The translations under genes were made by a program, and so were the position numbers. A stretch of DNA of 64,000 bases from Streptomyces cathayae (GTDB lineage Bacteria; Actinomycetota; Actinomycetes; Streptomycetales; Streptomycetaceae). Below are positions 33,584-42,060 of this stretch, in pieces. Where the stretch lies: contig NZ_CP121682.1 of NCBI RefSeq assembly GCF_029760955.1, forward strand, positions 3,844,001-3,908,000, in the 5' to 3' direction. The notes beneath the pieces are model-generated. The model saw nothing but the letters and a program-made list of their open reading frames with translations, had not been told where the DNA came from and did no database searches. Numbering within the stretch: position 1 is the stretch's first letter; each line of letters starts with the position of its first letter.

Positions 33584-34549
33584 ATGTCCATAGCGAGACG
33601 TGTCCTCACCCGCCGCCTGCTGGGGACGGGCGCCGCGACCCTCGCCCTCTGCGCGGCCACCGCCGTCGCCGCGGCCTCCGCCTCCGCCCACAGCGCTCCC
33701 GGCGGGGACGGCTGGAAGTCGGGCGGCGACTACCGGCCGGGCACCGGTGCCGGCACGGTCACCGAGACCGACCGCTGCCAGTTCTCCCTCGACGGCAAGA
33801 ACTTCTTCGACTCCGTCAAGGTCGACGACCAGAGCCTGCGGCCCAGTGAGGACGGCAAGGTCCGCATCGAGGTCCGCGCCGCCGGTGACGCGACCACCTG
33901 CACCGCCTCGCTCGCCTCCTACCTGGCGCACGGTGCCACCTTCGCCTCCTCCGGCGAGCAGGTCTTCGTCGACTTCGACACGGTGACGGTCAAGCCCGGC
34001 GCGACCGACTCCCTCGACATCTCCGTCCCGGACAAGGGCTGCTTCGCGCAGATCGACCTCTACCGGGGCGCCGTGAAGTTCGACGGCAAGCTGGACGCCG
34101 ACGACGGCTTCGAGCACGGTGAGCTGCCGAAGGGGCCGGACCGTCCGGTCATCAAGGACAAGCTGATCGCGGCCTGGAACGGCGGCACCAGGGACTGCAC
34201 CGCCGACACCCCGGCCGAGGAGCCGACTCCCGAGCCGTCCACCTCCGCGCCGGAGCCGGCAAAGCCGTCGGAGCCCGCCGAGGACACCGCTCCGCCGGCC
34301 TCAGAGACGCCGGGCGAGCCGTCCACGACGCCCGGCACCGACGCGCCCGACGAGTCCCCCTCCGAGCCGGCCACCGAGCCGGGCGCCTCGCCGAACGGCG
34401 GCAGCGACAACCTCGCGGAGACCGGCGCCGACGGCAACACCGGTCCGTTCGCGATCGGCGCGGCGGTTCTGCTGGCGGGCGGCGCGGCGCTCGTCGTGGT
34501 CACCCGCCGCAAGCGCGCCGGCGCGGGCGCGGGCACCGAGAGCCATTGA
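33584..34549 (+). CDS. LAETG sortase-anchored surface protein
   Basis: A 321-residue exported protein. The signal peptide (basic RRVLTRRLL, hydrophobic ALCAATAVAAASASA) covers about 1-36. A 160-residue globular domain follows, then a Pro/Glu/Ser/Thr-rich wall-spanning linker from about 208. The LAETG motif is near residue 285 with a C-terminal helix (IGAAVLLAGGAALVVV) and RRKR tail, the layout of class-E sortase substrates. It should be displayed on the cell wall. The stop codon TGA lies inside the TTGAC end of the adjacent TnpB-element relic, so the true original C-terminus may have been longer. Confidence 0.88.
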   Translation: MSIARRVLTRRLLGTGAATLALCAATAVAAASASAHSAPGGDGWKSGGDYRPGTGAGTVTETDRCQFSLDGKNFFDSVKVDDQSLRPSEDGKVRIEVRAAGDATTCTASLASYLAHGATFASSGEQVFVDFDTVTVKPGATDSLDISVPDKGCFAQIDLYRGAVKFDGKLDADDGFEHGELPKGPDRPVIKDKLIAAWNGGTRDCTADTPAEEPTPEPSTSAPEPAKPSEPAEDTAPPASETPGEPSTTPGTDAPDESPSEPATEPGASPNGGSDNLAETGADGNTGPFAIGAAVLLAGGAALVVVTRRKRAGAGAGTESH

Positions 34550-34812
34550 CGTCCTCTCCTGCCCGAGGGCAGGAGATTCCGGTCGGTACCGCTTCGCGGT
34601 ACCACCTCGGGTTCCTGTTTCACAGGCCACTGCCGACCGGTGAGGGTCGGTCTTACACGGCCTCCGCAGGCCTGACTTCCCGCCCGTCCGGCGGTAGGTC
34701 CGACAACTCCGTCGTCGGACAAGGCGATCTCAGCCATGCCGCCGCGCCCCTTCGGGCCACTACGGGCAGGATGCCCTACACCTCCACCCTGAAGGGTGGA
34801 GCACTGGGCAAG
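34546..34812 (-). mobile_element. TnpB-element relic with both ends, no tnpB
   Basis: This stretch of roughly 267 bases keeps both ends of the element at 12233-13786. The right end reads GGAATC-hairpin-GAGGACGTCAA on the minus strand (34546-34580, stem 34555-34564/34567-34576). The left-end hairpin is 34782-34801 with loop TGAA, followed by GGCAAG. The interior has several short hairpins (GGTACCGCTTCGCGGTACC near 34588) and no tnpB. It resembles a non-autonomous element or a free-standing guide-RNA relic. Confidence 0.68.
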
Positions 34813-34892
34813 CGTTCGGTAGCACCCCCGTACACGCCCGGCCCGTTCCCCCGCGGGCCGGGCGTTCGCGGCTCCGGGGGCGGACAGCCGGC
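34813..34892. other. Intergenic tail with hairpin before nucleoside hydrolase
   Basis: Between the relic and the convergent nucleoside hydrolase gene lies a CGCCCGGCCC...GGGCCGGGCG stem-loop (about 34837-34866), a plausible terminator for one or both flanking genes. Confidence 0.6.
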
Positions 34893-35918
34893 CTACCGCT
34901 GTGCTCCGGACCCTCCGTCCGCCGCGGTGGGCCGGCTGTGCGCCACGGTCGCCACGGTCTCCAGGTAGAGCCGCACATAGCGCTGTACGTCCACGTCCAG
35001 CCCGACGTCCACCAGGCACTGCTCGCGCGTGCCCTCGTGCAGTTCGGACTCGCCGGTCCGGGGGCGGCGGTCGACCACGGTCTGGCCGCGGGCCGGTCCG
35101 GGACCCAGGGAGACCTCGACGGGGAGCCGGTGGGTGGTCAGGCCCTCCGGATCGACGACCGCGCACAGCGCACCCGCGTCGCCGAGCCCGCCCGCGTCCT
35201 CGGTGGGGTCGTCGGGGGCGCTGCCGGGTGTCGCGGGCCGGTGGGCCAGCAGGTCACCGGCGAGCCGGGCGCCCGGTTCGGTGCTCGCGCGCAGCCCGCG
35301 CACCTCGGCCGCCGGGACGACGACCCGGCGGAACACGTCCAGGCCGTACATCGTGATCGGCACCCCCGCGGTGAGCAGGATCGCGGCGGCCTCCGGATCG
35401 TGCCAGACGTTGAACTCGGCCACCGGGGTGGCGTTGCCGGCGCCCACGGCGCCGCCCATGAACACGATCCGCTCGATGTTCCGGGTGACCTCGGGATGCG
35501 TCCGCAGCAGCAGCGCGATGTTGGTCAGCGGGGCGGTGGGCACCAGGGTGACCGGGCGCGGGGAGGCGAGGATCTCGCGGCGCAGCAGGGCCACCGCGTC
35601 CAGGTCCGCCGGGAGGCGCCGCGGGGCGGGCAGGCCGAGGTCGCCCATCCCGTCGTGGCCGTGGACGTGACGTGCGGAACGCGGCGCCTCGATCAGCGGG
35701 CGCTCGGCGCCTCTGGCGACCGGAATGCCGGGCGCGCCCGCCTGTTCCAGCACGGTGAGCGTGTTGTGGACGACGCCGTCCACGTCCGTGTTGCCGGCCA
35801 CACAGGTCACCGCGCGCAGGTCGATTCCCGGGTGGCGGACGGCGAACAGCAGGGCCAGGGCGTCGTCGACACCCGTGTCGCAGTCGATGATCACCGGGAT
35901 GGGCAGACCGTTCGGCAC
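34893..35918 (-). CDS. Inosine/uridine-preferring nucleoside hydrolase
   Basis: A 341-residue nucleoside hydrolase. The Ca2+-binding motif DCDTGVDDA is at 9-17, followed by VAGNTDVDGVVHNTL near 40 and the metal ligand-rich FNVWHDPEAA near 170. It hydrolyses ribonucleosides to ribose and base. GTG 35918 is chosen because GAAGGAG lies just upstream; a longer open frame upstream lacks support. A C-terminal tail is low complexity. It converges on the LAETG gene. The substrate base preference cannot be told. Confidence 0.88.
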   Translation of the reverse strand: MPNGLPIPVIIDCDTGVDDALALLFAVRHPGIDLRAVTCVAGNTDVDGVVHNTLTVLEQAGAPGIPVARGAERPLIEAPRSARHVHGHDGMGDLGLPAPRRLPADLDAVALLRREILASPRPVTLVPTAPLTNIALLLRTHPEVTRNIERIVFMGGAVGAGNATPVAEFNVWHDPEAAAILLTAGVPITMYGLDVFRRVVVPAAEVRGLRASTEPGARLAGDLLAHRPATPGSAPDDPTEDAGGLGDAGALCAVVDPEGLTTHRLPVEVSLGPGPARGQTVVDRRPRTGESELHEGTREQCLVDVGLDVDVQRYVRLYLETVATVAHSRPTAADGGSGAQR

Positions 35919-36175
35919 GGCGCGGACTCCTTCGGGACGGGGACCGGGGGCAGGGGCCAAGGGCGGGAACCACGGGCGGAAATCACGGACGGGCGGGGAA
36001 CACAAAGATGACACGGAGGAGCCGCGAAGGGGGCGGGGACGGTTCCTCCCGAGCGCTCACCCGGACGGACCGCCGCGCTGGTGGGGCGGGCGGCTCGGTG
36101 GTGCCGTAAGAGCACGTCCCGACCCTGGGCGAGCAGAACACAGCCGCAGCCCGGCTCCACCAGGAGGCACCCCCG

Positions 36176-36994
36176 ATGACGCACGCCCAGGCCGTCGCCC
36201 GCGCCCTTCTCGCCTCCGCGCTGTCGGTGTCCGCGCTGCTGACCACGGCCGCCTGTTCCGTCGGCGGGCGGGACGTGACCGGGACGGTGCTGCCGTCGCC
36301 CGTCTCCACCCGGGCCCCGGCCTCCTCGCCGTCCTCCGCCGCGCCGGCCGTCGAGCAGCCCTCCGCGTCACCGCCCGACGCCGGGCTGAGCGAGGACCAG
36401 GTCCGGGCCGCGCTGATCACGGAGACGGACCTGGGACAGCCCTGGGTGCCGACGCGGGGCGCGGCCACCTGGCGGGACGGGCTGCTCAAGGCGAGCACGA
36501 AGAACGCCGACTGCCGGCGTCTGCTCGACGTCCTCTACACCGAGGAGCTGTTCGGCACGCCGACCGGACCGCGGGCCGTGGTCGCCCTGGACGACGCCTA
36601 CAACGGCGCCCAACTGCGCTACCAGGTCGCCGCGTACCGGCCCGCCGACGTGGACCGCACACTGAAGTGGCTCGGCGGACTGCCTCAGAAGTGCGGGGAA
36701 TTCAAGGCGACGACCAAACGGGACGGCGTGCAGGCGGCCGAGGTCGACGCGTTGCGGCTGCCGGAGATCGGGGACGCGCGGCAGGCGTTGCGGGTCAGCA
36801 TGACCGGCAAGGCGGCCGACGGGGAGTCGACGCATCTCACCCTGGACGTCGCGGTGGTCCGCATCGGTGAGGACACCCTCACCCTCACCAACGGCGGATT
36901 CGGCGAGGTCCTGTCCGAACTCACCCAGGTGATCGCGGAGTTCGGGGCGGACCGGCTGACGGAGATCAGGAAGCAGGGGCGCGCGGAGATCTGA
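36176..36994 (+). CDS. Putative lipoprotein, sensor-domain-like
   Basis: A 272-residue lipoprotein. The signal peptide ends in TTAAC (lipobox, Cys near residue 27). A Pro/Ser/Ala-rich linker (31-70) follows, then a globular domain of about 200 residues containing two cysteines (NADCRRLL and QKCGEF) that could form a disulphide. The shape resembles the extracellular sensor domain of mycobacterial PknH and related Streptomyces lipoproteins, which is only fold-level resemblance. ATG follows CAGGAGGCACCCCCG. Function unknown. Confidence 0.78.
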   Translation: MTHAQAVARALLASALSVSALLTTAACSVGGRDVTGTVLPSPVSTRAPASSPSSAAPAVEQPSASPPDAGLSEDQVRAALITETDLGQPWVPTRGAATWRDGLLKASTKNADCRRLLDVLYTEELFGTPTGPRAVVALDDAYNGAQLRYQVAAYRPADVDRTLKWLGGLPQKCGEFKATTKRDGVQAAEVDALRLPEIGDARQALRVSMTGKAADGESTHLTLDVAVVRIGEDTLTLTNGGFGEVLSELTQVIAEFGADRLTEIRKQGRAEI

Positions 36995-37033
36995 CCGCGG
37001 GGCCGCTCGCCGGTGCCGCCCACCCGGTACCAC

Positions 37034-37300
37034 TCAGCCCAGGCGGTCCACGGCCTCCTTGGCCTCGGCCAGGCCCGCTCCGGTGACCTCGCGGTAGGTC
37101 TTGACCGCCTGGATCCTCTTGCCCTCCCGCACGAGCGCGACGATCTCGTCCCGGCGCGGAACCTCCTCGTGCAGGTCCAGGTGCTCGAGCACCAGGTCGA
37201 GCTTGCGCTCGAGACGGGCGGCACGGCGGTCGGCCCGGGAGATCTCGAACTTGATGGTCATGATGCCGAGGAACACGATGAGGAAGGCGACTGCGTCCAT
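37034..37300 (-). CDS. Ribosomal L7/L12 C-terminal-domain-like membrane protein
   Basis: An 88-residue protein. An N-terminal hydrophobic segment (VAFLIVFLGIMTIKF, about 4-18) could insert in the membrane. A charged stretch follows, then a C-terminal L7/L12-like fold (GKRIQAVKTYREVTGAGLAEAKEAV, near 59-83, given in overlapping parts). Such small proteins are common in actinobacteria beside other genes; they are not the ribosomal stalk protein. Function unknown. It is in the same direction as the TPR regulator gene. Confidence 0.8.
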   Translation of the reverse strand: MDAVAFLIVFLGIMTIKFEISRADRRAARLERKLDLVLEHLDLHEEVPRRDEIVALVREGKRIQAVKTYREVTGAGLAEAKEAVDRLG

Positions 37301-37362
37301 TCCGGCATCCTAGGCAACCGGAGCGGCACTCACCCGGAGGGTTTCGCCCTCGGCGCCCCTGC

Positions 37363-38706
37363 TCAGACCGGGGGCTGGGCCGGGGCCGGCCCCAGGGTCG
37401 TGGTGCCCGGGGCCGTGCGGTGGCCGAGACCGGTGCGGTAGGCGTCCAGGGCGGCCTCGACGCGGCCGGTGCGGCGGAGCAGGTCGCCGAGGAGGCGGCA
37501 CAGGTCGGCCAGGTCACCGGCCGCACCCGCCCGCTCCAGCAGGCTCATCGCGCGGACGTAGTGCTCCTCGGCCTGCTCGGTGTCGCGCACGTCCTCGGCG
37601 ATGATGCCGAGCAGCCGGTGCGCCGCCGCCGCGTGCACCGCGCCCCGTTCGGGGGAGAGGCCGCCGAGCACGTCCCGCAGCAGGCCGGCCGCCTCCCGCG
37701 AACTCCCGCGCCGGTGCAGTACGTCGGCCAGCTCCACGGTGACCTGACTGCTGTAGAGGACGGCACGGGTGGCCGACAGCATCTCCAAAGCCCGACGCAA
37801 CTCGCCTTCCGCCAGATCGAGTTCGCCGTTCTGCGCGTACACGTACCCGCGCATCCAGTGGCAGTTGGCGAGCTCCGTACGCAGGTGCAGCCCGCGGTAC
37901 AGCTCGGCCGCCTTGGCCAGCGAGGCGTCGGCCTCGGTGATCCGGCCCTCGGCGAGCAGGGTGCGGGCGACCGACCGGTGCATGCGCGCCACCAGTGCCG
38001 GGTCGCCGGCCTGCGGGGCGAGCGCCAGTGCGAGCTCCGCCGCCTGGGCGGCACGCGCGTGTGCGCCCATGTCCATGTACGGGCCGATCGCGCTGGCGTA
38101 GAGCAGCAGCAGCGCGTCCGGGTCGTGCAGCCCGGACCGGTTCAGCTCGTCGATGGTGGACTCCAGCAGGTAGACCGCGTACCGGAGTTCGCCCGCGAGG
38201 TAGTGCGCGACGGCCCGGCCGCGCAGCGCCGGCACCCGGGCCTGCAGCGGGGCGTCGGCGAGACGTTTCTCCGCCCGTTCGAAGTACTCGCGTCCGGGCT
38301 CCAGTTCACCGGTGTCCAGTGCGCACTCGCCGAGCCCGAGCAGCGCGGCGGCCTGCTCCTCGGCGAGGTCCTGCTCCTCGGCCTCGGCGAGCAGCCCGGA
38401 GTACTGCCGCACCGCCGTCGCGGCCTCGCCGAGGGCGAGGGAGCGCTGGGCCTCGGTCAGCCGGAGCCGTAACTCGGTGACGAGTCGCGCCGAACGCCCG
38501 GTCGCCAGCTCGTCGAACGTGACTCCGAGCCGGTCGGCGAGATGCCGCAGGGCGTCGTCGGAGGGCCGCACCCGCCCGGCCTCCAGCGTGGAGACGTAAG
38601 CAGGGGTGTACACCGGCTCGGCCAGCTGTTTCTGGGTCAGCCCGCACTGCACGCGCAGCCGCTGCACCCGGCGCCCGATGGTGTCCGGATCGTCACGCTC
38701 CCCCAC
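37363..38706 (-). CDS. XRE-family HTH regulator with TPR domain (RRNPP-like architecture)
   Basis: A 447-residue regulator. Residues 8-63 are an XRE helix-turn-helix (RVQRLRVQCGLTQKQLAEPV, then YVSTLEAGRVRPSD). The remaining 380 residues are tetratricopeptide-like helical repeats (for example LGECALDTGELEPGREYFERA and ANCHWMRGYVYAQNGELDLA). HTH plus long TPR is the layout of peptide-responsive RRNPP regulators (PlcR/NprR type). GTG 38706 is chosen over TTG 38712 because AGGGGGAG lies six bases before it. A 55-residue exported-peptide gene is divergent 98 bases away, suggesting a cognate signal. Confidence 0.85.
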   Translation of the reverse strand: MGERDDPDTIGRRVQRLRVQCGLTQKQLAEPVYTPAYVSTLEAGRVRPSDDALRHLADRLGVTFDELATGRSARLVTELRLRLTEAQRSLALGEAATAVRQYSGLLAEAEEQDLAEEQAAALLGLGECALDTGELEPGREYFERAEKRLADAPLQARVPALRGRAVAHYLAGELRYAVYLLESTIDELNRSGLHDPDALLLLYASAIGPYMDMGAHARAAQAAELALALAPQAGDPALVARMHRSVARTLLAEGRITEADASLAKAAELYRGLHLRTELANCHWMRGYVYAQNGELDLAEGELRRALEMLSATRAVLYSSQVTVELADVLHRRGSSREAAGLLRDVLGGLSPERGAVHAAAAHRLLGIIAEDVRDTEQAEEHYVRAMSLLERAGAAGDLADLCRLLGDLLRRTGRVEAALDAYRTGLGHRTAPGTTTLGPAPAQPPV

Positions 38707-38753
38707 TGCCAACTCCCCCTGTGCCTATTGCTGTTCGAGACTGACACCCTCTA

Positions 38754-38783
38754 GGTTAAACGCCGGATTAAACCCGCTTAACC
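38754..38783. promoter_or_regulatory. Candidate operator in regulator/peptide intergenic region
   Basis: GGTTAA at 38754-38759 and TTAACC at 38778-38783 form inverted half-sites, with a further GATTAAAC between them. The TTAA-rich run is striking in a GC-rich intergenic region between the divergent genes. Confidence 0.4.
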
Positions 38784-38804
38784 CGTTGCTGTTGCGAGGT
38801 CGTC

Positions 38805-38972
38805 GTGCTGGAACGCATTCGCACCACCAGGCGTTACGCCAGAGGCTTCGTCGCGGCCGTCGCCGCGGTCGCCGCACTGGTCCTGGCAGCCAACGCGGGC
38901 CCGGCCAAGGACACCCACGCCGAGGACTCGGAGCAGCACACCACGGCCCCGGTGGAGGCCTCGGTCCGCTAG
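38805..38972 (+). CDS. Small exported peptide, candidate pheromone precursor
   Basis: A 55-residue protein encoded divergently from the XRE-TPR regulator. The basic N-terminus (LERIRTTRRYARG) precedes a hydrophobic helix (FVAAVAAVAALVLAA) ending in ANAGPA, so it looks like a signal-peptide precursor with a short acidic mature tail (DTHAEDSEQHTTAPVEASVR). GTG 38805 follows GCGAGG. Being too short, such genes are usually missed. It could be a pheromone precursor sensed by the neighbouring regulator, or just a small secreted protein; the first reading is inference from layout only. Confidence 0.65.
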   Translation: MLERIRTTRRYARGFVAAVAAVAALVLAANAGPAKDTHAEDSEQHTTAPVEASVR

Positions 38973-39005
38973 GGCCTGTCCGGCGGCTCGAGCCCCGGAG
39001 GCTCC

Positions 39006-40154
39006 TCAGCTCTGTGTCTGCAACTGGCTGAGCTGCCGCCGTACGTGGTCCAGGGCCCCCTGCTGCCGTCCGGGCACGCGGGCACGCAACTCCGCCAGCA
39101 GCGGGCCGAGTTCACGGGCCCGTGCCGGGTCTGCGATCCGGCCCCACTGGTGGTGCGCCCGGTCCACGGCCGTCTCGACGACGGAGGCGTCCACCGCCTG
39201 GCCGGTGTTCAGCCGTGCGGCGGCCACCGTCAGCCAGGTACGGCAGCTGAGCACCGCGTCCCCGGCCAGCATCGCCAGATCGGCACGGACCTCGGCCCAG
39301 TGCAGCGCCTCCTCGGAGGCGGGCCCGTACGCGAGGACGGCACTGTGCTCGTGCCGCGCGGCGAGCGCGTCGGCGTCCGCGTGACGGCCGGACCGCACGG
39401 CCGCCGTGATGGCCGCGTGCGGGTCCCCCGGGGCGGGCCCGGAGCCGCGCCGGGCCAGTACGAGACCGGGGTGCTCGCTCTCCGCGGCGACCCGGGTCAG
39501 CGCCTGCCGGTGCAGTTCCTCGTTCGACGGGCGCCGTCCGCTGCGCAGCAGCGTCGCGACCGCCTTCATGTACGCCGGCACCGCGACCGTACGGCGGGAG
39601 GACGGCGGCGCGACACGGCCGTACAAGGCGGTGTCGCGGCCGGAGTCCAGCACGAGCGGCGCCGGGACCGGCGCCGGGGTCTGCGGGACGGGCTGCTGGC
39701 GGGGCAGCAGCCGGGGCGTCCGCGGGGAGCACAGTGCCTGCCAGCTCTCCGGGTCCGCGTACAGGTCGAGGATCAACGTCGTGGCGCCCGGCGGCCGCAG
39801 CCGCAGCTCCTCCCGGAACCAGTGCCACGGGAACGCCGTGTAGCGCGCGGTCGACGCGGTGGTGCGGGCCAGCGCAAGATGGGGCAGGCGCTGGCGGCGG
39901 TCGAGCAGCAACTGCCCGGTGACGTACACGGTGAGCGGTCCGGGAGCGGTCGCGGCGGCACGCAGCCGGGTCAGGACGGCCTGCGGCTCGAGCGGGTCGG
40001 CGAGTTCGACGACGTTCGCGGTGTCCGTGCCGGACAGCACGGCGGGCGGTACGGCCGCGAGGACGGGGAGCACCGACGCCGCGTCCACCAGCCGCCCCCG
40101 CCCCAGCGGCGAGGCCGCCAGCAGCAGCACGGTCCCGGGCGTGGTTCCTGACAC
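39006..40154 (-). CDS. Unknown protein of 382 residues, possible TPR/caspase-like regulator
   Basis: A 382-residue soluble protein. The first 150 residues look like an alpha/beta domain (VLLLAASPLGRGRLVDAASV; TVYVTGQLL; TTLILDLYADPES), and the C-terminal half is helical and Ala/Arg-rich (ALHWAEVRADLAMLAGDAVL region). The beginning may be a caspase-like fold, but no catalytic His-Cys pair is clear. GTG 40154 follows GAGGGAGGGAACC. A five-unit 12-bp repeat lies just upstream. It is encoded beside the XRE-TPR/peptide pair. No family firmly recognised. Confidence 0.65.
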   Translation of the reverse strand: MSGTTPGTVLLLAASPLGRGRLVDAASVLPVLAAVPPAVLSGTDTANVVELADPLEPQAVLTRLRAAATAPGPLTVYVTGQLLLDRRQRLPHLALARTTASTARYTAFPWHWFREELRLRPPGATTLILDLYADPESWQALCSPRTPRLLPRQQPVPQTPAPVPAPLVLDSGRDTALYGRVAPPSSRRTVAVPAYMKAVATLLRSGRRPSNEELHRQALTRVAAESEHPGLVLARRGSGPAPGDPHAAITAAVRSGRHADADALAARHEHSAVLAYGPASEEALHWAEVRADLAMLAGDAVLSCRTWLTVAAARLNTGQAVDASVVETAVDRAHHQWGRIADPARARELGPLLAELRARVPGRQQGALDHVRRQLSQLQTQS

Positions 40155-40180
40155 GGTTCCCTCCCTCTGTCGAGCACCCG

Positions 40181-40240
40181 GTCGATCGGCCCGTCGACCG
40201 ACCTGTCGACCGGCCTGTCGACCGGCCCGTCGATCACCCA
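40181..40240. repeat. Five-unit 12-bp tandem repeat upstream of 382-aa gene
   Basis: Units of the form GTCGACCGGCCT (first, second and fifth variant) run from 40181 to 40240 without gaps. Each contains GTCGAC or GTCGAT. They lie 27-86 bases before the GTG start of the minus-strand gene. Confidence 0.9.
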
Positions 40241-40278
40241 GACCAGCACCGTAACCGCTGTGGTTCCCGTCGGGGGGC

Positions 40279-41481
40279 TCAGATCCGTGAACGTCCCCCT
40301 TCGGGGCGTTCGCCCTCGGGCGCGCGGATCCGGCGGACGGCGAAGACGGTCGTGTCGTCGGACAGCCGGCCGCCACTGTGCCGGAGCGTCCCTTCTCGCA
40401 CGAAGGCAGCCAGCCGGTCCGGTTCGGCGAGGCCCGGATCCCGCGTGACCGCCCGCGCCACCTCCTCGGCGAGCCGGTAGAACGCCCCGTGGGCGTCCCG
40501 CGCCTCGGTCACCCCGTCGGTGACCACCAGCAGCGTCTCGTCGGCGGCCAGCGACAGCCGGTGCACGCGCACCGGGGCGGGGTCCAGCTCGCGCAGACCC
40601 AGCGGAAGACCACCGGTCACGGACAGCGAGCGGACGCTGCCGGGCCTCACGGCCAGCGGCGGTTCGTGGCCGAAGACGACGACCTCCACCGTGTCGGAGG
40701 GAGCCACGGGAAAGCCCAGCAGCACGGCGGTGGCGAAGCGGTCGGCATCGGTCCGGCCGAGGGCCCTGACGTAGTCCCGGTGCCGCAGCATCCGCTGCTC
40801 CAGGCGCTCGGCGACGGCCGCCAGCTCCGGCTCGTGGGGGGCCGCCTCACGGAACGTGCCGAGCAGTACCAACGCCGTCTCGACCGCGCCCAGCCCCTTG
40901 CCCTGGACGTCCCCGAAGAGGACCCGGGTGCCGTACGGACCCGGCTGGATGTCGTAGAAGTCACCGCCGACCCGGGCGCGGGCCTCCGCGCTGAGGTAGA
41001 CGCCCGCGTGCTCCAGGCCGCCCCAGAACGGCGGCAGGGGGCGCAGCACCGTGCGGCGGACCGTGTCGGCCACGTCCCGCATGTACAGCGCGCGCCGCTC
41101 ACCGCGCACCCGGACCGCGCACGCCAGTGTCGCCAGGACACCGCCGACGGTGACGAGGATGAAATCGGGCAGCCCCGTCTGGAACTCGTGCAGCCAGACG
41201 CTGTCGACGACCCAGAAGGTGCCGATCGCGAGCACCGCGAACACGGCCGTGCCCCACACCCCGCAGATCGCGGCGGCGATGCCCGGCACCAGCACGATCC
41301 AGGAGATGATCCGGAACACTCCGCCGGTGTGGTAATCGACCGCCGCGATGACGACCAGCAGCAGGAGCGGCGGCACCCAGGCGACACTGCGTCCTCGTAC
41401 CCGCAGCAGTTCGTACCGGTGCAGGGCGTCCCCGCGACCGGCCCGGGAGTACCGGTCGTCTCCCTTGCTGCCCTGACGCAC
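40279..41481 (-). CDS. Membrane-bound SpoIIE-type PP2C protein phosphatase
   Basis: A 400-residue protein. Residues about 30-130 contain several hydrophobic helices (WVPPLLLLVVIAAVDY, SWIVLVPGIAAAICGVWG, AVFAVLAIGTFWVV, FILVTVGGVLATLAC), so the N-terminus sits in the membrane. A PP2C/SpoIIE phosphatase domain follows: RARVGGDFYDIQPG near 178, FGDVQGKGLGAVETA near 198, VVTDGVTEARD near 328 and GRLSDDTTVFAV near 380. It should dephosphorylate an anti-sigma-factor antagonist or similar target. GTG 41481 is the best start but its ribosome site is weak. Confidence 0.85.
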   Translation of the reverse strand: MRQGSKGDDRYSRAGRGDALHRYELLRVRGRSVAWVPPLLLLVVIAAVDYHTGGVFRIISWIVLVPGIAAAICGVWGTAVFAVLAIGTFWVVDSVWLHEFQTGLPDFILVTVGGVLATLACAVRVRGERRALYMRDVADTVRRTVLRPLPPFWGGLEHAGVYLSAEARARVGGDFYDIQPGPYGTRVLFGDVQGKGLGAVETALVLLGTFREAAPHEPELAAVAERLEQRMLRHRDYVRALGRTDADRFATAVLLGFPVAPSDTVEVVVFGHEPPLAVRPGSVRSLSVTGGLPLGLRELDPAPVRVHRLSLAADETLLVVTDGVTEARDAHGAFYRLAEEVARAVTRDPGLAEPDRLAAFVREGTLRHSGGRLSDDTTVFAVRRIRAPEGERPEGGRSRI

Positions 41482-41619
41482 CGCCCCAGCGAAGCACGCG
41501 GCCGCACGGCACGCATCCGGTCGGTACGCCGACTTGCCGACGGCCCCGTACCGGTGTGCTCTGGAGGAGCAAGCGAGGAGAAACCCGTTCAGGGGAAGCC
41601 GAGAGGGAGGAGCGCTCTC

Positions 41620-42060
41620 ATGGCTCATGCGGCACCCAGACCCAGGACCGTGAGCAGGCGGCCCGGCACGATCCGCGTCTTCAGCGACCGGACCCACAGC
41701 GTCGCCAAGCTGGCGGTGCCCGTCGTCCTCGGGCTCGTCTACGGCTACTGGGCGGCGGCCAACGCCCGCTACGGCGGGCCCATCACCGGCTGGAACCTCC
41801 TGTTCGGGTTCCTCACCGCGCTGGTGTTCGCCGTCCTGTGCGCGGCCCTGCTGAACATCGCGCCGAAGCTGCGCCGCGAAGTGCACGCGGTGCTGTGGGC
41901 CGCCTTCTCCGGCATCGCGATCGGCTTCCTCGTCAACCAGTCCCACACCAGCGTGCTGCGGTCGACGGTGTTGGGGCTGGCGACCGCGGCGGCCGTCTTC
42001 GCGTTCCTGTTCTACCGCTACTACACGCACGAGGACGCGAAGGGCCACCGCATCGAGTGA
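41620..42060 (+). CDS. Four-helix membrane protein of unknown function
   Basis: A 146-residue integral membrane protein with four predicted helices (AKLAVPVVLGLVYGYWAA, WNLLFGFLTALVFAVLCAAL, HAVLWAAFSGIAIGFLV, TVLGLATAAAVFAFLF). No motif is recognised. ATG 41620 follows GAGGGAGG nine bases upstream. It is divergent from the SpoIIE phosphatase gene. The basic N-terminal 25 residues are expected to face the cytosol. Confidence 0.78.
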   Translation: MAHAAPRPRTVSRRPGTIRVFSDRTHSVAKLAVPVVLGLVYGYWAAANARYGGPITGWNLLFGFLTALVFAVLCAALLNIAPKLRREVHAVLWAAFSGIAIGFLVNQSHTSVLRSTVLGLATAAAVFAFLFYRYYTHEDAKGHRIE

